A program made the translations under genes and the position numbers. From assembly GCA_039545355.1 (NCBI GenBank), contig BCJJ01000001.1:2230570-2294569 (forward strand): 64,000 nt of DNA, in the 5' to 3' direction. Source of the DNA: Trichosporon coremiiforme (lineage: Eukaryota; Basidiomycota; Tremellomycetes; Trichosporonales; Trichosporonaceae). Positions 19,798 to 31,204 of this stretch are shown here, piece after piece (the first letter of the stretch is position 1; every line of letters begins with the position of its first letter). The notes below the pieces were generated by a model. The model worked only from the letters and a program-made list of their open reading frames with translations, made no database searches and was not told where the DNA came from.

Positions 19798-21084
19798 TCA
19801 CGCCGGCACCGGCTTGCCAGGCGGGACGGGCGGGCCGCCCTGCTCGCGCTTCTGGATGACCTCGACCTGACTATCAGTTCACGGACAATGCTTGCACAAC
19901 TCACGTAGTTTCCGGGGAACCATCCTTGGCGGCCGTCGCGCGTCCGTCCGCGCCACCATCCAGCCTCGCCACCCTGCCCTTCGCGACGCTCCAGGACGGC
20001 GACGATCTCATCGGGGGCCAGTCCAAGCTCCCATTCCTCGTTGGGGCGGAAGTCCCATCGCGCACGAGCGAAGGTGAGCTTGCTCGGGTCGATCACGCCG
20101 TTCGCGTCCATGACCTGGCCCTGCTGCTGCTGCTGGTTCGCAATAAGGAGCTTCACGAGCCGGCTCATGAGGTACGGCAGTCCGATGGCGGACATGAGGA
20201 AGAGGAGCAGCGGCTTGGCGCTCGGCTTCGGCGTGTTTGGGCCGCCGGGGAGGCCATGGCTCCACTCGTTCGCCCAGCCGGAGGGCGGGGGCTGCTTCTT
20301 TCCGCGCAACCAGTTGATGATTCGCCGTCCGAGGCGGAGGATCGAGAACACACCCAGCACCTGGCCCAGGTAGGTCTTCAGACTACCGAGCTGGTCGGCA
20401 ACACCGACCATCGCGAAGAATGAAGAGTGTGTCGCCATGTATGTGCTCTCGACTAGCTGGGCAAGTGACGTGAACGCAGTCACAATGCTCTCAATGATGG
20501 CGAACGCAGGCGCAGTGCTCTGCTGCAGCGACTGCGTCATGTTCGGGTATCCCTGTTTGTCAGCTGAGCTCTGCGCTATCAACTCACCTCTCCGGGAATA
20601 CCCATTCCGCCGACGCCGTATCCGGCGCCCATTCCGCCCATACCGTAGCCTCCTCCGTAGCTCCCATATCCACCATATCCGCCGCCGTATCCACCCATGC
20701 GGTTGAACGGCGACGAGTACGACGAGTATCCGCCCATACCGCCAAGCCCGGAGCTGTACCCTCCCATGCCGTAGGGTGTCATGCCGTACGAGGACTGGCC
20801 GTACGTGGATCCGTATCCGCCGCCATAACCGCCAACTGGCTGTCAGTTCGCACTCCGGAGGCTAACTCACTGCCGCTGTTCATCATAGAGCTTTCACCGC
20901 CGCCAAGTCCGGCCGGTCTGTCCGGTAGCCGCGGGGCGACGGTGGAGGAGGAAGCGGCGACGGCCGAGTCGGTGGTGGTAGTCGCGGGGGCGGGGGAGGA
21001 GGTAACCGGCGCAGCGGGCGCGGGGGAGGAAGCTGATCCGGACTTTCCTTCCCAAGGCTTGGGCCTCGGCGGGAGCGATGACAT
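19798..21084 (-). CDS. PEX13: Peroxisomal membrane protein Pex13
   Basis: Four exons: 21084-20871, 20835-20588, 20552-19905 and 19866-19798; introns of 35, 35 and 38 nt; 392 aa. Pex13 sits in the peroxisomal membrane and, with Pex14, forms the docking site for the import receptor Pex5. The N-terminus is proline-rich, then comes a Gly/Tyr-rich stretch (about 72-150, repeats of GGYG and GMGG), the hydrophobic Pex13 core (MTQSLQQSTAPAFAIIES to LRLGRRIINWLRGKK), a membrane segment (LLLFLMSAIGLPYLMSRLV) and a C-terminal SH3 domain (ARWDFRPNEEWELGL ... GWWRGRTRDGRQGWFPGNYV). The last small exon encodes 22 residues after the SH3 domain. It is divergent from the ankyrin gene with 344 bases between starts. 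Confidence 0.95.
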
Positions 21085-21428
21085 GAAGAGCGCGGGAGCG
21101 CGACGGGTGTGGGAGCAGTGGGGAGCGTGGGAGTGCGCGCAGCAGGTGCTGTGTCAAGGTAAGGAGAGTCGGGGGTCGGATGCTGCAATGCAACGCAGTG
21201 AGTAACTGTTAAGTTGGGTGGGTGATGGTTGAGAGAAGAGAGATGAAGTCGAGATGGATGGCGAGGACAGGACGGTGGAGACCGCCGTGCGTGCAGTGGA
21301 CCGGGCGGAACCTTTGCGCATTAGCCGGCGCTGGGCGTAGTCCCCCATCGTAGGCCCTTCTGCGGAGCCCACCTGCTTACTCCAGTCCTAAAATTTGGTC
21401 CCGTCGCCGCATCAGCGCGCACCACCGT
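21085..21428. promoter_or_regulatory. Shared divergent promoter region PEX13 / ankyrin gene
   Basis: 344 bases between two divergent ATGs. No TATA box stands out. A shared promoter is inferred from geometry only. Confidence 0.4.
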
Positions 21429-23090
21429 ATGTCCAGGCTGATGCGGCCCCATACGTACGCGGCGACTGGTCCGGAGGCCGGTTTCGTCATTGTTGTTCCC
21501 CGATCTCATCTCCGGCTGTCCGACGACGACGACCACCACCACCACCACACTCGAGCAAGATGGACACGGGGCTCTCCTTCCCGCTCGAGACTTACTACCC
21601 TCCACGACCGCCTGAGGGCCATGCACGTCTTGGCGTCGTGCGCAAGCCGTCGGACAGAGTTCGCCAAGCCGTCCGAGGTCAGCTGGTCGGAGTTCCTCAA
21701 GCTGACATCAGATAACAACGTCCCCCTGCTGTCGAGATTACAGTATAAGTACGACCTGCGGAACACGGACAAGCGACGGATAACGTCCCTCGCTTGGGCA
21801 GCGCTGGAACTGAACCTGGAAGTCTTCGAGTGGCTTTTACTCGACTACGGGCACGACGACCACGAGCTGTCCCGCGATTCAGCGCACAACACAATCTTCC
21901 ACCTCCTAGCCGCTGCTCCGGCACCACCGATCCTGTCTCCGAACGCAGAGATCTGGGCCGGAGCGCCAGACTTCCCGCCCCGACCCCAGACGAGGCCACA
22001 AGCAGAACTGACCGACATCTGCCTCCGCATGACCGAGGTGTACTACACGCTCTTCCCTTTCCTGCTGGACTGGAGCAACAACCGGGGAGAGACGGCGCTG
22101 CACGTAGCAGCGCAAGCGGACAATCCGGCCTTCATCGCGTGTCTCATCGAGCTCGGTGCCGATCCCAATCTGGCAGATCTGGACGGCAACACGCCCCTGC
22201 ACTGTGCCGCCTCCTGGGGCCATGTATCCTGCATCCGAGCCCTGCTCGAGCGGGGTGCCTCGGTCGCGCTGCGAAACTTTGAGAACTTCACACCCGCAGA
22301 CGTGGCGTATTCGAACTCGGTCCGCGCCGCATTCGAGCACATGGCGCGGGACGTGGTCGAGCTCCGCCGGCAGAGGAAGTTCCTGCAGCAGCAACGCGAG
22401 GAGCTGGACGATCACGACGACGGCGAGGAGGAGGAGGACCGCTTCGACGCGAACCAGCGGTACGGCCCGCGGTTCGACAGGTACGGCTCTGGCGACCGCC
22501 GGCCAAGCGAGGGAACCATGGAGCGGACGGAGAGCGAGAGGGGTTTCGGGCGGCGCGAGTCGGTTTCTGGACGGAGGGAGAGGGCCGAGAGGCAGTATGG
22601 CGAGCTGGACAGGTTGGAGCGGATGGAACCCCTCCCCTCGCCGCGATCGCCGCGGGGCGGTCGTTTCCGCTCCGGCAGCGGGAGCACGGCGAGTCACACT
22701 GGATCTCGCTCCTCCTCCCATTCCTACAGTGACCACCCCCTCCCACCTCTTCCTAATGAAGCACAACCACCCCTCCCGCCCCTCCCCGACCGATATACCC
22801 GGTACTCGCGCCCCGGGAGTCCGACCCCCATCGCCTCCCGACAAGGTTCCGAGGGCCACGTGCCAATGCTCGCACACCATCACTCAGACTACGCGCCGGA
22901 CCAGATGGCGATCCGGCCCATCCCGCCGAAGCCGGTGCGTTCGCCATCCCTGCCGACACCGCCGAGTTACTCCCCGCATCCAGGCGGGTCGGGACCCAGT
23001 TCTCCACTACCCCTGCCCCAATTCCCGGGCATGGCGGGGATGAACATGCGAAGGACGAGTTCGGCCCAGGGCGGGAGAGGGCCCATTTAG
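21429..23090 (+). CDS. Ankyrin-repeat protein with Ser/Pro-rich tail
   Basis: Single exon, 553 aa. ATG at 21429 is the first; an ATG at 21620 ([14 protein letters not shown]) would give a start nearer the conserved part and cannot be excluded. Ankyrin repeats cover about residues 95-310: [20 protein letters not shown], then [16 protein letters not shown] and [16 protein letters not shown], the last two near consensus. A coiled stretch follows ([19 protein letters not shown]) with an acidic run, then a long Arg/Ser/Pro-rich low-complexity tail. The gene is probably an adaptor; no partner is evident. An early His run (HHHHH) lies near residue 38. The stop TAG at 23088 is followed by 120 more open codons in the same frame. 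Confidence 0.8.
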   Translation: MSRLMRPHTYAATGPEAGFVIVVPRSHLRLSDDDDHHHHHTRARWTRGSPSRSRLTTLHDRLRAMHVLASCASRRTEFAKPSEVSWSEFLKLTSDNNVPLLSRLQYKYDLRNTDKRRITSLAWAALELNLEVFEWLLLDYGHDDHELSRDSAHNTIFHLLAAAPAPPILSPNAEIWAGAPDFPPRPQTRPQAELTDICLRMTEVYYTLFPFLLDWSNNRGETALHVAAQADNPAFIACLIELGADPNLADLDGNTPLHCAASWGHVSCIRALLERGASVALRNFENFTPADVAYSNSVRAAFEHMARDVVELRRQRKFLQQQREELDDHDDGEEEEDRFDANQRYGPRFDRYGSGDRRPSEGTMERTESERGFGRRESVSGRRERAERQYGELDRLERMEPLPSPRSPRGGRFRSGSGSTASHTGSRSSSHSYSDHPLPPLPNEAQPPLPPLPDRYTRYSRPGSPTPIASRQGSEGHVPMLAHHHSDYAPDQMAIRPIPPKPVRSPSLPTPPSYSPHPGGSGPSSPLPLPQFPGMAGMNMRRTSSAQGGRGPI

Positions 23091-23111
23091 GAGATGCGCC
23101 GGACTAGCTCT

Positions 23112-23222
23112 GGGCCGGAGGTAAGGCTGGAGGTAAGGCCGGAGGTAAGGCCGGAGGTAAGGCCGGAGGTCAGGCCGGAGGTCAGGCCGGAGGTCAGGCC
23201 GGAGGTCAGGCTGGAGGTCCTC
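23112..23222 (+). repeat. 12-bp minisatellite (GGAGGTMAGGCC)n
   Basis: About nine head-to-tail copies of a 12-base unit alternating GGTAAG and GGTCAG versions. Being 12 long it keeps the reading frame and encodes RPEV. Confidence 0.9.
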
Positions 23223-23351
23223 AGGGGGGAGGTTACGCGGCGGCCGAGTCCCAGGATCGTGATTCCAGAAGACCCGGGGGAGACGGAGGGAAGCAAGATG
23301 AAGACGAAGGGGCTCAGGATTGCGATTCCGGACCGACTCATGCCGCTCGAT

Positions 23352-23404
23352 GCGAGGATGAGTCCGAGACTTAGTCCCAGACTGAGTCCGAGACTGAGTC
23401 GGGG
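23352..23404 (+). repeat. Second 12-bp tandem repeat, encodes SPRL
   Basis: About four copies of GAGTCCGAGACT-like units, also in frame with the ankyrin gene. Confidence 0.75.
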
Positions 23405-23453
23405 GATCAGTCCGAAGACGATCGATACGTCACAGCCTTGCTTCCCCTTCTAG

Positions 23454-23899
23454 CAGTTCACCCACCGCCACTTGCCGTCTCATGACCCGGGATCTTTAAG
23501 ACGAGGACAAATCAGCTAGACGCTGAACGTTAGACTCAGTTGTAAATCTGTATTCACCACAATCAACTGTATGAACGCATGTGCATATCCTTACCCCCTG
23601 TGCATATCCCCGTCCTGTCCTTCCTCTCACCTGACACCATAAGTTCACTTGCAACCGGCCCGCCGTCAGCCACCCTCGGCCCGCGCCCGCGTCGACTATG
23701 ATGAAAATGGAGCATAATTAACAGTGACCACGAGAAAGCTCCGCAGCCCCCTACTTAGAAAATCTATGAGATACACCCGACCCGTGCGAGCTGGGCGCCA
23801 GCCCAGTGCCACACCAACGGCCAAAGACTGAAGGCCAATGGCTTACCTTCAGCTCGCCTTCGGCTTGCGTCAGTCGCCCACGGCTGGCCTTCGGCTCGC
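23454..23899. other. Intergenic between ankyrin gene and VPS35
   Basis: Convergent 3' regions, no gene. Near 23845-23900 the phrase CCTTCGGCTYGC occurs twice with related copies between. Confidence 0.5.
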
Positions 23900-26800
23900 T
23901 TAGGCCAGACCCATCTTAAGACAACCGCCGACGACGTCGACGGCGCTCCAGTCTGCCGGCTTGTCCTCCCCTTCGCCTTCTTCGGTGGCCGAGGGCTCGG
24001 GCGCGTCGCGGTGTGCACGCTGCTTGTTCTGGATGTACCGGAGCGTGTTCTTGAAGTGCTGGGATGTTAGCTTTGCTCGCCCGTTCCCGTAGCCATGCCT
24101 CTGAGCTCCCAGCGCCAGCCGCCGCGGGTGGCATAACGCCCGCGGCAGACCGGGCTTCAGCCTTTGGCATCGCCTCCGCGGCGCTCGCCCACTCGCTACT
24201 CACCTTGACAACCATGTCGGGCGTGTTGACGCCGTCGACGAGACCAGGCGGCGACGCCGAGGACGGGTGCACGTCTGTGCTGTGCACAGCGTCAATGTTG
24301 GATGTGATTAACTCGACGAGCGAGTTGATGTATTTCGGCGTGACGGCGTCAACGCCCTGCTCAAAGTAGTAGATGTAGCGGTCGAGCGCGTCGACGTAGA
24401 GCTGCACGCTGGTGAGCTCGTCGATGCAACCGGTCGCAATACGCAGACTCTTCTGCAGACACTCGAGGACGCGCTTGCCGTCGCGCAGCGGCGGGTTGGG
24501 ACGCTCGTCCCCGCCCGTCTGCCACCACATGTGCGAGGCGTAGAGCACCGCCGTCGCCTGGTGCCCCTTCTTCAGCAGCTTAGAGCCGTGCAGCGCCGCC
24601 TTGGTGATGAGCGTGTCGTAATTGTCCGCGCCGAAGACGCGGGAGCCCTGCAGCGCGCTGATGATGCCCGTGATTGCCATGAGCTGCGCGCGAGACTCGC
24701 TGATGCTCTCCTCGTAGATGACGAACGCCTGCACGAAGAACTCGTACGTCAGCTCCTCGAGGCCGCACTCGTCCGACACCTGCGCCGCGAGCAGGAACAG
24801 GCGCAGACAGATCTCCGGCGCCTCGACCTTGGTGTACAGAATCGAGATGAGGCGGTGGATGAACTTGAACAGAGAGCTGATCCGCGGCTCCCAGTCCTTC
24901 TCCTCCGACTGCCGCGCCTTGAACCGCCGCGCGAGCTGGATCGCAGACGTGATGAGGGGCGGGAACGTCCATCGTATCCTCTCCCCGCCGTCGGCCAGCT
25001 GCTTGTACGCCGTCTGCAGCAGCTCCTGCTGCACTCCGAGGTCCTCCGTCCGGAAGAGGTGGATCATGCGCGCAACCCAGCCCTGCTCCTCGGCCAGTTC
25101 GCGAAGGTCCGGCGGCGGCCTGCGAGCGGGTGCCAACGACCCGCCCTGCGAGTCCTTCTGATCCCGCACCAGCACGGCACACAGCCCAAGCACGCCCTCG
25201 ACGTCGTCGGTCGTCTCGATCTGGGTGTTGTTCTTCAGCACCGACGAGACAACTGCGTGGCTGATAGCCGCACGTGTCGTGTACGGCTGCACAGACAGTA
25301 GGGGGATGTAGGAAGGGATCGCAAGCAGCGTGAGCACCGAGACATAGGACTGGATCGGCGCCAGCAGCAGAGCAAGCAGGTTCGCGGCTGTCGGCGGCGC
25401 GTGCAGGTCTGGGTTCTGCTGGTACTCGCGGACCTTGCTCGTGGCGTACGAGAAGATCTGGTCGATGTACTCGAGGTGGTCGGGGTAGCAGCTGAGCGAC
25501 AGATTGGCGATCGACACGAAGAGCGCGGTAATGTCCTGGATCGAGAGGTCGGGACGGGCCTGAGGGTGGTTAGCGGTTGCGACAGGTCCGTAACATACCT
25601 TGATGAGTTCCACAATCTGGGCCCAGAAGACCTCGAACAAACGGGCGTCCTCGGGGATGCCACGGAACGTCTTCGGCTTCTCGGGGGGCGTCGGCGGCTT
25701 CTCCTCGGCGACCGTCTTGCCATCTTCCTCGCTCTCCTTCTTCTCGCCGTTCTCCGTCTCTCCGTTCTCAGTCTTGCTCTCCCCGTCCTCCTTCTTCTCT
25801 GCTGACGGCTGGTCCGCCCACTCGTCGGCCTCTGCCGGTCTCGGCGTCGACGGCTTCTCCTCCGCTTCCGGCGAGTTGCGGTCGTGCAAGCGAACCTGCT
25901 TGACCCGTTCCGCGAGACGTTTTGTCGCTTCCTCCTCCTGACGCTTCTTCTCCTCAGGGTCCTCGTTCTCAGCTTCCCGGGCGGCGTACGCAGCCAATCG
26001 ATCGATGAGCGCGATGACGATCTGCTTCACGTTCACGCGCGGGTGAAGCTGTGCGACCTTGGAGAGGAACGGCGTGAGCGTGTGCAGATGGAACTCGTCA
26101 GGGAACACCTGGATCACGACCTCCATGAGGTATTCCTGCGCGATCACGTCCTTGCAGCTCACGACCTGCTCGAGCACAGCGGGGAGAATGATGCGCTGGT
26201 ACATGTCGATGTCGACGCCCTCGAGCTGCGACAGTCGAACGAGATTCGTGCCAACGAGAATCCGCAGGTCCCGTCGCTCGGTTTCGCGCTTCTCGCGTTC
26301 TCGCGAGTGTCCCTGGTGCTGCAGCCTGACCCAGAGCTTGTTCATCTCGATGAAGTTGGTCAGAACAAAGCCGATCGAGTCCTGCAGGTCACCGGCCGGC
26401 CTGGAGTTAGTTTCAAGAACCCATAACCAACTTACCCATCGACGTTACCGACAGGCAGGAAATCCCGGGTCTGGCCGGAAAGGTAGTGCCGCAGGAAGAG
26501 ACCACGGGTCGGGTGCTGTACTCCTCGTGACATCTCAAGCATGTCCTTCATGATCTCGCGGACCGGAGCATCCTGGATCGACATGTAGACTGATCCGACC
26601 GTGATTATGAGGTATAACCGAGGGACGATGTTACCTGCGTATCTGCAGGGTTAGTGTGCTGGGTGGCTTGGCGTTATGGCTTCCGACTAGCGGGCGAAAC
26701 TCGGAGCCCGGAACACTCACTGGACAAGCTCGTAGAGGTCGGCGAGGTGGTGTCTGCCATCGATGTGAGCCTCGTAAAGGTACGAGCTCAGATGGCGGAG

Positions 26801-27001
26801 GCTGTCAAAGACGGACATGTAGAGCTCGTAGTATTGTTTCGGCGAGAGAGACGAGGTCCGGAGCTCGGACAGCATCGTGGAGGCGGCCTTGAGGGCCTCC
26901 ATGATTTCGTCCAGCTCAAGATAGCGCTTGAGCTGAACTGTCTGCACCTTGACGACATTGAGTGCGTCTGCGAGGATCTTGGGATCCTCTGGCACGGCCA
27001 T
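23900..27001 (-). CDS. VPS35: Retromer subunit Vps35
   Basis: Five exons: 27001-26721, 26642-26436, 26400-25599, 25559-24204, 24058-23900; 934 aa. Vps35 is the alpha-solenoid scaffold of retromer, which binds Vps26 and Vps29 and recycles cargo from endosomes. The N-terminus ([29 protein letters not shown]) and the PRLYLLITVG and [15 protein letters not shown] segments are strongly conserved Vps35 motifs; the second is followed here by SGQTRDFLP. An acidic/Lys-rich insert (about 280-340) precedes the [24 protein letters not shown] part. Introns are 78, 35, 39 and 145 nt. The 39-nt intron at 25560-25598 has no stop and keeps frame, so an unspliced message would add 13 residues. The last intron is also easily read through, but only splicing gives the family-like end [13 protein letters not shown]. 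Confidence 0.94.
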
Positions 27002-28279
27002 GGTGGTCGATGGGGTGCGGGATGGTGTAGGTAATGACGGTGTGTTCAGATGTGGACTGGATGGAGGTCGCCGCGGCAGCGCGTGCGGTACCGCTTGGCC
27101 ATGGTCATGGCCGTCATCTCGCGATGACGGCACCTATTGCGGGTGTGTCGATAGCGATGGTCCCGCCTGGCCGTGGCGGGTGGCAAATGCTGACGGTATT
27201 GACACGATTTTATGCTGTCGCGTGGTCTTATGTAAGACTTGCTGCGACGGTCACTCAGGGGCTGGTTAGTGAGCACGAGCCCGATATAGCACGGAACGCG
27301 TAGCCAAGCCTGGCCCCACCTCCACTCTTCCGAGCCTGGGTGGCTGTTAGGACTCGAAATTAGAAAGTGGGCCTGGAGCCTCAGGACACGACCGAAGCGA
27401 ACATGCAAAGGATGCGCAGGTGAGACGACCACTCGAGCTATGAGGGATTTTTGACAGCGAGTGACGAGCGGCGAACAGCTACGGGAATCAGCACTGATCA
27501 GGATATCCTGGACACGAGCATTCCTTCGTCTTGACACTCCGCCCGTATCGAACCTTTGCCCGTCCAAATCCGGACCACACAGTCACAGCTCGGGCATCGA
27601 CATCTCACCCAGCGCAACGCCGTTTGCGCACGTTTCTCTTCGACCTCGGGAGCCCTCAGACATCTCAGATCCCCCTATCCTCTCCCCTTTGTCTTGGCAT
27701 CGGCAAGTCGGCCAGCCCCCATCCCGCTAGCGCCACCCGTGCCGTTCAATCACGAGCGTGCAGTCGTACACTCGAGCAGGCTTGCACCCCCGAGCTCGCA
27801 GCGCACAGTCATCGTTCTGTTGGATCCGCTAGCGCACCCTTCCCCACCCAACCCGCCTTATCTTCTCCGCATCCCCACGCCCTGGCACGCACCCGTACCC
27901 CACGCCCAGCGCATCCGTACGCACGCCCTCAACTTTTCAGCTCGTCACGACAGACATCCATCGACATCCATCCGACACCACCCAATCCATATCTCTTGGC
28001 ACTTACCGGGTCCCCGTGCTAGAGCCTCCCCGCATTCCCTCGGACACTGCGACCATCACCACGCACGTCTCAGTCACCATTACCCAAGTCCACCCCGCTC
28101 ACAGAGCATTCACCAGCTTCCGACTTTATTTATCGGCCTTCCTTCGACACATGGCGGGCCCCTCATCCTTCCTCTTCACCACTTCTACCTTTTCGCCTGA
28201 GGGAGTCGCTACTGCTCCTTCCGTTCAATAACATCAACCCTCCCGGGTGCTTCCCCGCACCTAACAAACAACCTTCACC
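27002..28279. other. Intergenic, divergent VPS35 / antiporter promoters and long C-rich leader
   Basis: About 1.28 kb. From about 27540 to 28270 the plus strand is poor in G and rich in C/T (many CCC, TCC, CACC runs), typical of a long 5' leader in basidiomycetes. Open frames here have C-rich, protein-unlike composition. Confidence 0.5.
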
Positions 28280-30266
28280 ATGGTTCATCTCGATATTTCA
28301 GAGACCTCGCAGGTGTTGTCCGTTATTGGCGGATACATCTGTATCGTCGGTCTCGTGAGCTTCTTCCTCAAAGAGAAGATGTTCATGTGTGAGTCCTCAG
28401 CGTCTGCCAAGATGAGTCTTTCCTCCGCTGACCTTGCCAGCTGAACCTCTCGTCGCTTTACTCATCGGCGTCGCATTTGGACCAATCGGTGCAGACATCT
28501 TCAATCCATTCCGCTGGGTTGGCTATGACCAGCACCAGCTCGAGTCCCTTTCGTTCCAAGTTTCCCGCATCGTCATTGCAATCCAGGTCCTCTTCACCGG
28601 TATCTCGCTTCCGAAGGCATACTGCTGGAGGCACAGACTCAGCCTGTTCATCCTGCTTATCCCTGTCATGACTTGCGCCTGGTTTGTGTCCGCCCTTCTT
28701 GTATGGGCATTCATCCCCAACCTCACCTTCCTCGAGGCGCTCGTCGTCGGCTCGTGCGTTACCCCTACCGACCCTGTCCTTGCAAACTCCATCTGCAAAG
28801 GTACGACTTTGGTTTTGCTAATGAGTCACTGACGTCAAGGTCGTTTCGCGGAGAAGTACGTGCCGTTGGAGGTGCGCAACATCATTCTTGCCGAAGCGGG
28901 TGCCAACGATGGTCTCGGCTTCCCCTTTCTGTGAGTTCGCGTGCAAGTTTTCCCGCTGACCATAGTTTCATGGCCCTTTACATCATGTACTGGAGGACTC
29001 CCAGTAACCCCGTCAGCTCGTTAGGAGAAGCAATTGGTCAATGGTGAGTCTACTTTTTAAAGTCAAGCTGACCGGCCCAGGTTCTATAACGTACTCCTGT
29101 ACCAGATCCTTCTCTCCGTCCTAATCGGTGCTGTCATCGGATACATTGCCCGCAGGTGTTTGAAATACTGCGAGGGAAGGAAGTGAGTGCCTGGCGTGTG
29201 TGTTTGTGAACTCTTCTGACAATGGCAGTCTGATCGACCGTGAATCCTTCCTCGCGTTCGGTGTCGCCCTCACGTTCTTCACTGTCGGCTGGGTCGGCAT
29301 CATCGGCTCGGACGACATTCTTTGCTGCTTCGTCGTCGGAAACTCTCTCACCTGGGACGACTGGTTCCGTATCCGCAGCGAGGAAGACAGCTTCCAGGAA
29401 GTCATTGACATGCTGCTGAACAGTGTAAGCTTTCGCCTGGCTGCAGTTCCTAGCTGACCCACGCAGGCCGTCTTCTTGTACATCGGCGCGGTCATTCCTT
29501 GGAATGAGTTTGGCAACTACTGGGGCATCACGCCCTGGCGTCTTGTTCTTCTCGGTATCACCGTCATGCTTGCACGCCGCCTCCCATGGGTCCTTCTTGC
29601 GGTACGTGCTCCACTACTGGCCAATCACTGACTATCTCGCAGAAGAAGTTCATTCCCCCTATCGCAGGATCTTGGAAGGACGCCCTTTTCACTGGTTACT
29701 TCGGTCCCATCGGCGTCGGTGCCGTTTTCTACATCGAGGTCGCCCACCACGCCATCCCCGACGACGGCACCCGCGAGCGCCTCCGCGCTGTTGTCGCCCC
29801 GGTCGTCTACTTTATGGTCCTCACCTCCGTTATCGTTCACGGCATCACTATCCCGATCGGCAAGTCGATGCAACACACGCTCACACTCACTCGTTCGAAA
29901 TCCGACGCTCCGTTCATTTCGCGCCTTCCCCCTCCAGTTCCCTTTGGTGGCGCCCTGCCCACTCATGACACAAGCGCAGCCCCTGACCCTAAGGAAGCCG
30001 GTGCTCGCGATGTCGGCGTCCACGATAATGCAACCGAAGCCCCGAACAGCGGAACTGCAACCCCTCACGGCTTCGGCAGCCGTACCACCACGCTGTCGAT
30101 GAGCCGCACCAACACCATGTCTCAGGGCGTGCACTGGGGCGAGAGCACGGTCGGTCACAGCGCACCTTCCAGTGGCCGCACCTCACCCAGCAACACCGAC
30201 AGCACCCCTCAAAGCTCATCTAATCCCAATCTTGTTCAGCCCTCGACTCACGCCATGGTCCAATGA
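28280..30266 (+). CDS. Plasma-membrane Na+(K+)/H+ antiporter, fungal Nha1/Cnh1/Sod2 type
   Basis: Eight exons: 28280-28388, 28441-28800, 28840-28930, 28966-29043, 29081-29182, 29229-29424, 29467-29601, 29643-30266; 564 aa. These CPA-family exchangers expel Na+ and K+ against protons and give salt tolerance. About twelve hydrophobic segments are seen; the conserved TPTDPVLANSI, AEAGANDGLGFPF and GSDDILCCFVVGNSLTWDDWF regions carry the ion-binding Asp residues typical of the family. The cytosolic tail is only about 130 residues, nearer Sod2 than the long Nha1. Introns are 35-52 nt. The one at 29425-29466 begins GTAAGCT and ends AGCTGACCCACGCAG, the same build as the units in the micro-exon genes. 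Start MVHLDISETSQVL is the family start. Confidence 0.93.
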
Positions 30267-31204
30267 CCTGTTAATGAGTCCTTACCCGTGCTGATCGGGC
30301 ATATGCATAGAACAATCATCAATTCAATCCACGGCGTGCCCTTCAGGAACTGCTGTAATCATTAGTATCATTACGATGCAATCATGACCCATTATGCTGT
30401 TCGTTCTGCTACAGTCAGCCAACCGGCCATAAGCCGCCGCACAGTCGCGGTGTGTGCGGTGTGTGTGCACCCGACCCCAGATCAGCAATTCTTGGCCCCC
30501 GAAGTCTTGGCAGTACACAGATCGCCCCTCCTCGCTTGGCTACACATGACACGAGCTCATGCACACACAGACGCGCACACGCCACCTCATGTCAGAGATA
30601 AGAAAAGAACCACAGCAAGCCACGGCGAGCAGGAGCAAGCGGGAACGAGCCGTGCAGAGCCCGTGTAGAGCGGGGAGTGCTCGTGCGAAGAGAAGCATAG
30701 GATGTGACTCGTAGCTATTCGCTCGCGTGATCAAGGTGCAAGTCTTGGCGCGGCAGCGCGCTGTGCCCCGTTCTGCTGCATGTCCGAAACTCGGGAAGCT
30801 CTGGCCGCATGGGAGCTCGGAAGCTCGGACCTGATCAGACGCGGTCCACTCCCCGATGAGCCCCTTGACGGGCTACAGGTGGCGTATCGTCGAAAAGTCT
30901 CCGCGGCTCTCTCGCCCGAGGACCCGCAGTACCCGCCTCTCGAGGCTGACACAGAGATATGGGGAAAATATGGCCGGGTACCGGCATTCCGCGACCAGTC
31001 CGGCCAAGGTGCGAGACAGTAGCATCTCTCCTGCTCTCTTCTGCTCCTATTCTCAGACATCCGCCGTCCCCTGGCTTCTCGGCCCCCAACCTCTCAATCC
31101 CCCGACACTACGGCTCTTGCAGCGCCTCTGGCAGGTCCCCTTTTAGCCTATCCAAGTGAGAAGGTCTGGCAGACGTCCCCTCTGCTTGCCTTCGGTAGTG
31201 CGGC
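30267..31204. other. Gene-poor region after antiporter
   Basis: About 940 bases, nothing supported as a gene. CAAGTCTTGGCG at 30739 is repeated at about 31420 and 31884. Confidence 0.4.

Larger units (their letters stand above)
23094..23453 (+). other. In-frame continuation after the ankyrin gene stop, repeat-encoded
   Basis: The frame of the ankyrin gene stays open for 120 codons after TAG and one GAG codon. It begins [10 protein letters not shown], close to [10 protein letters not shown] in the last 15 residues before the stop, and then encodes tandem RPEV units, a short non-repeat part and tandem SPRL units. It may be a former C-terminus cut off by the stop, a read-through extension, or 3' UTR made of a minisatellite that happens to be open. 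Confidence 0.4.

Noticed and set aside
24064..24369. Plus-strand and read-through frames across the last VPS35 intron
   Set aside because: The intron 24059-24203 has good splice ends and its removal restores the family-like C-terminus ([13 protein letters not shown]).
27556..28200. Plus-strand frame of 214 codons before the antiporter
   Set aside because: Pro/His/Ser-rich product of a C-rich leader; overlapping frames are equally open.
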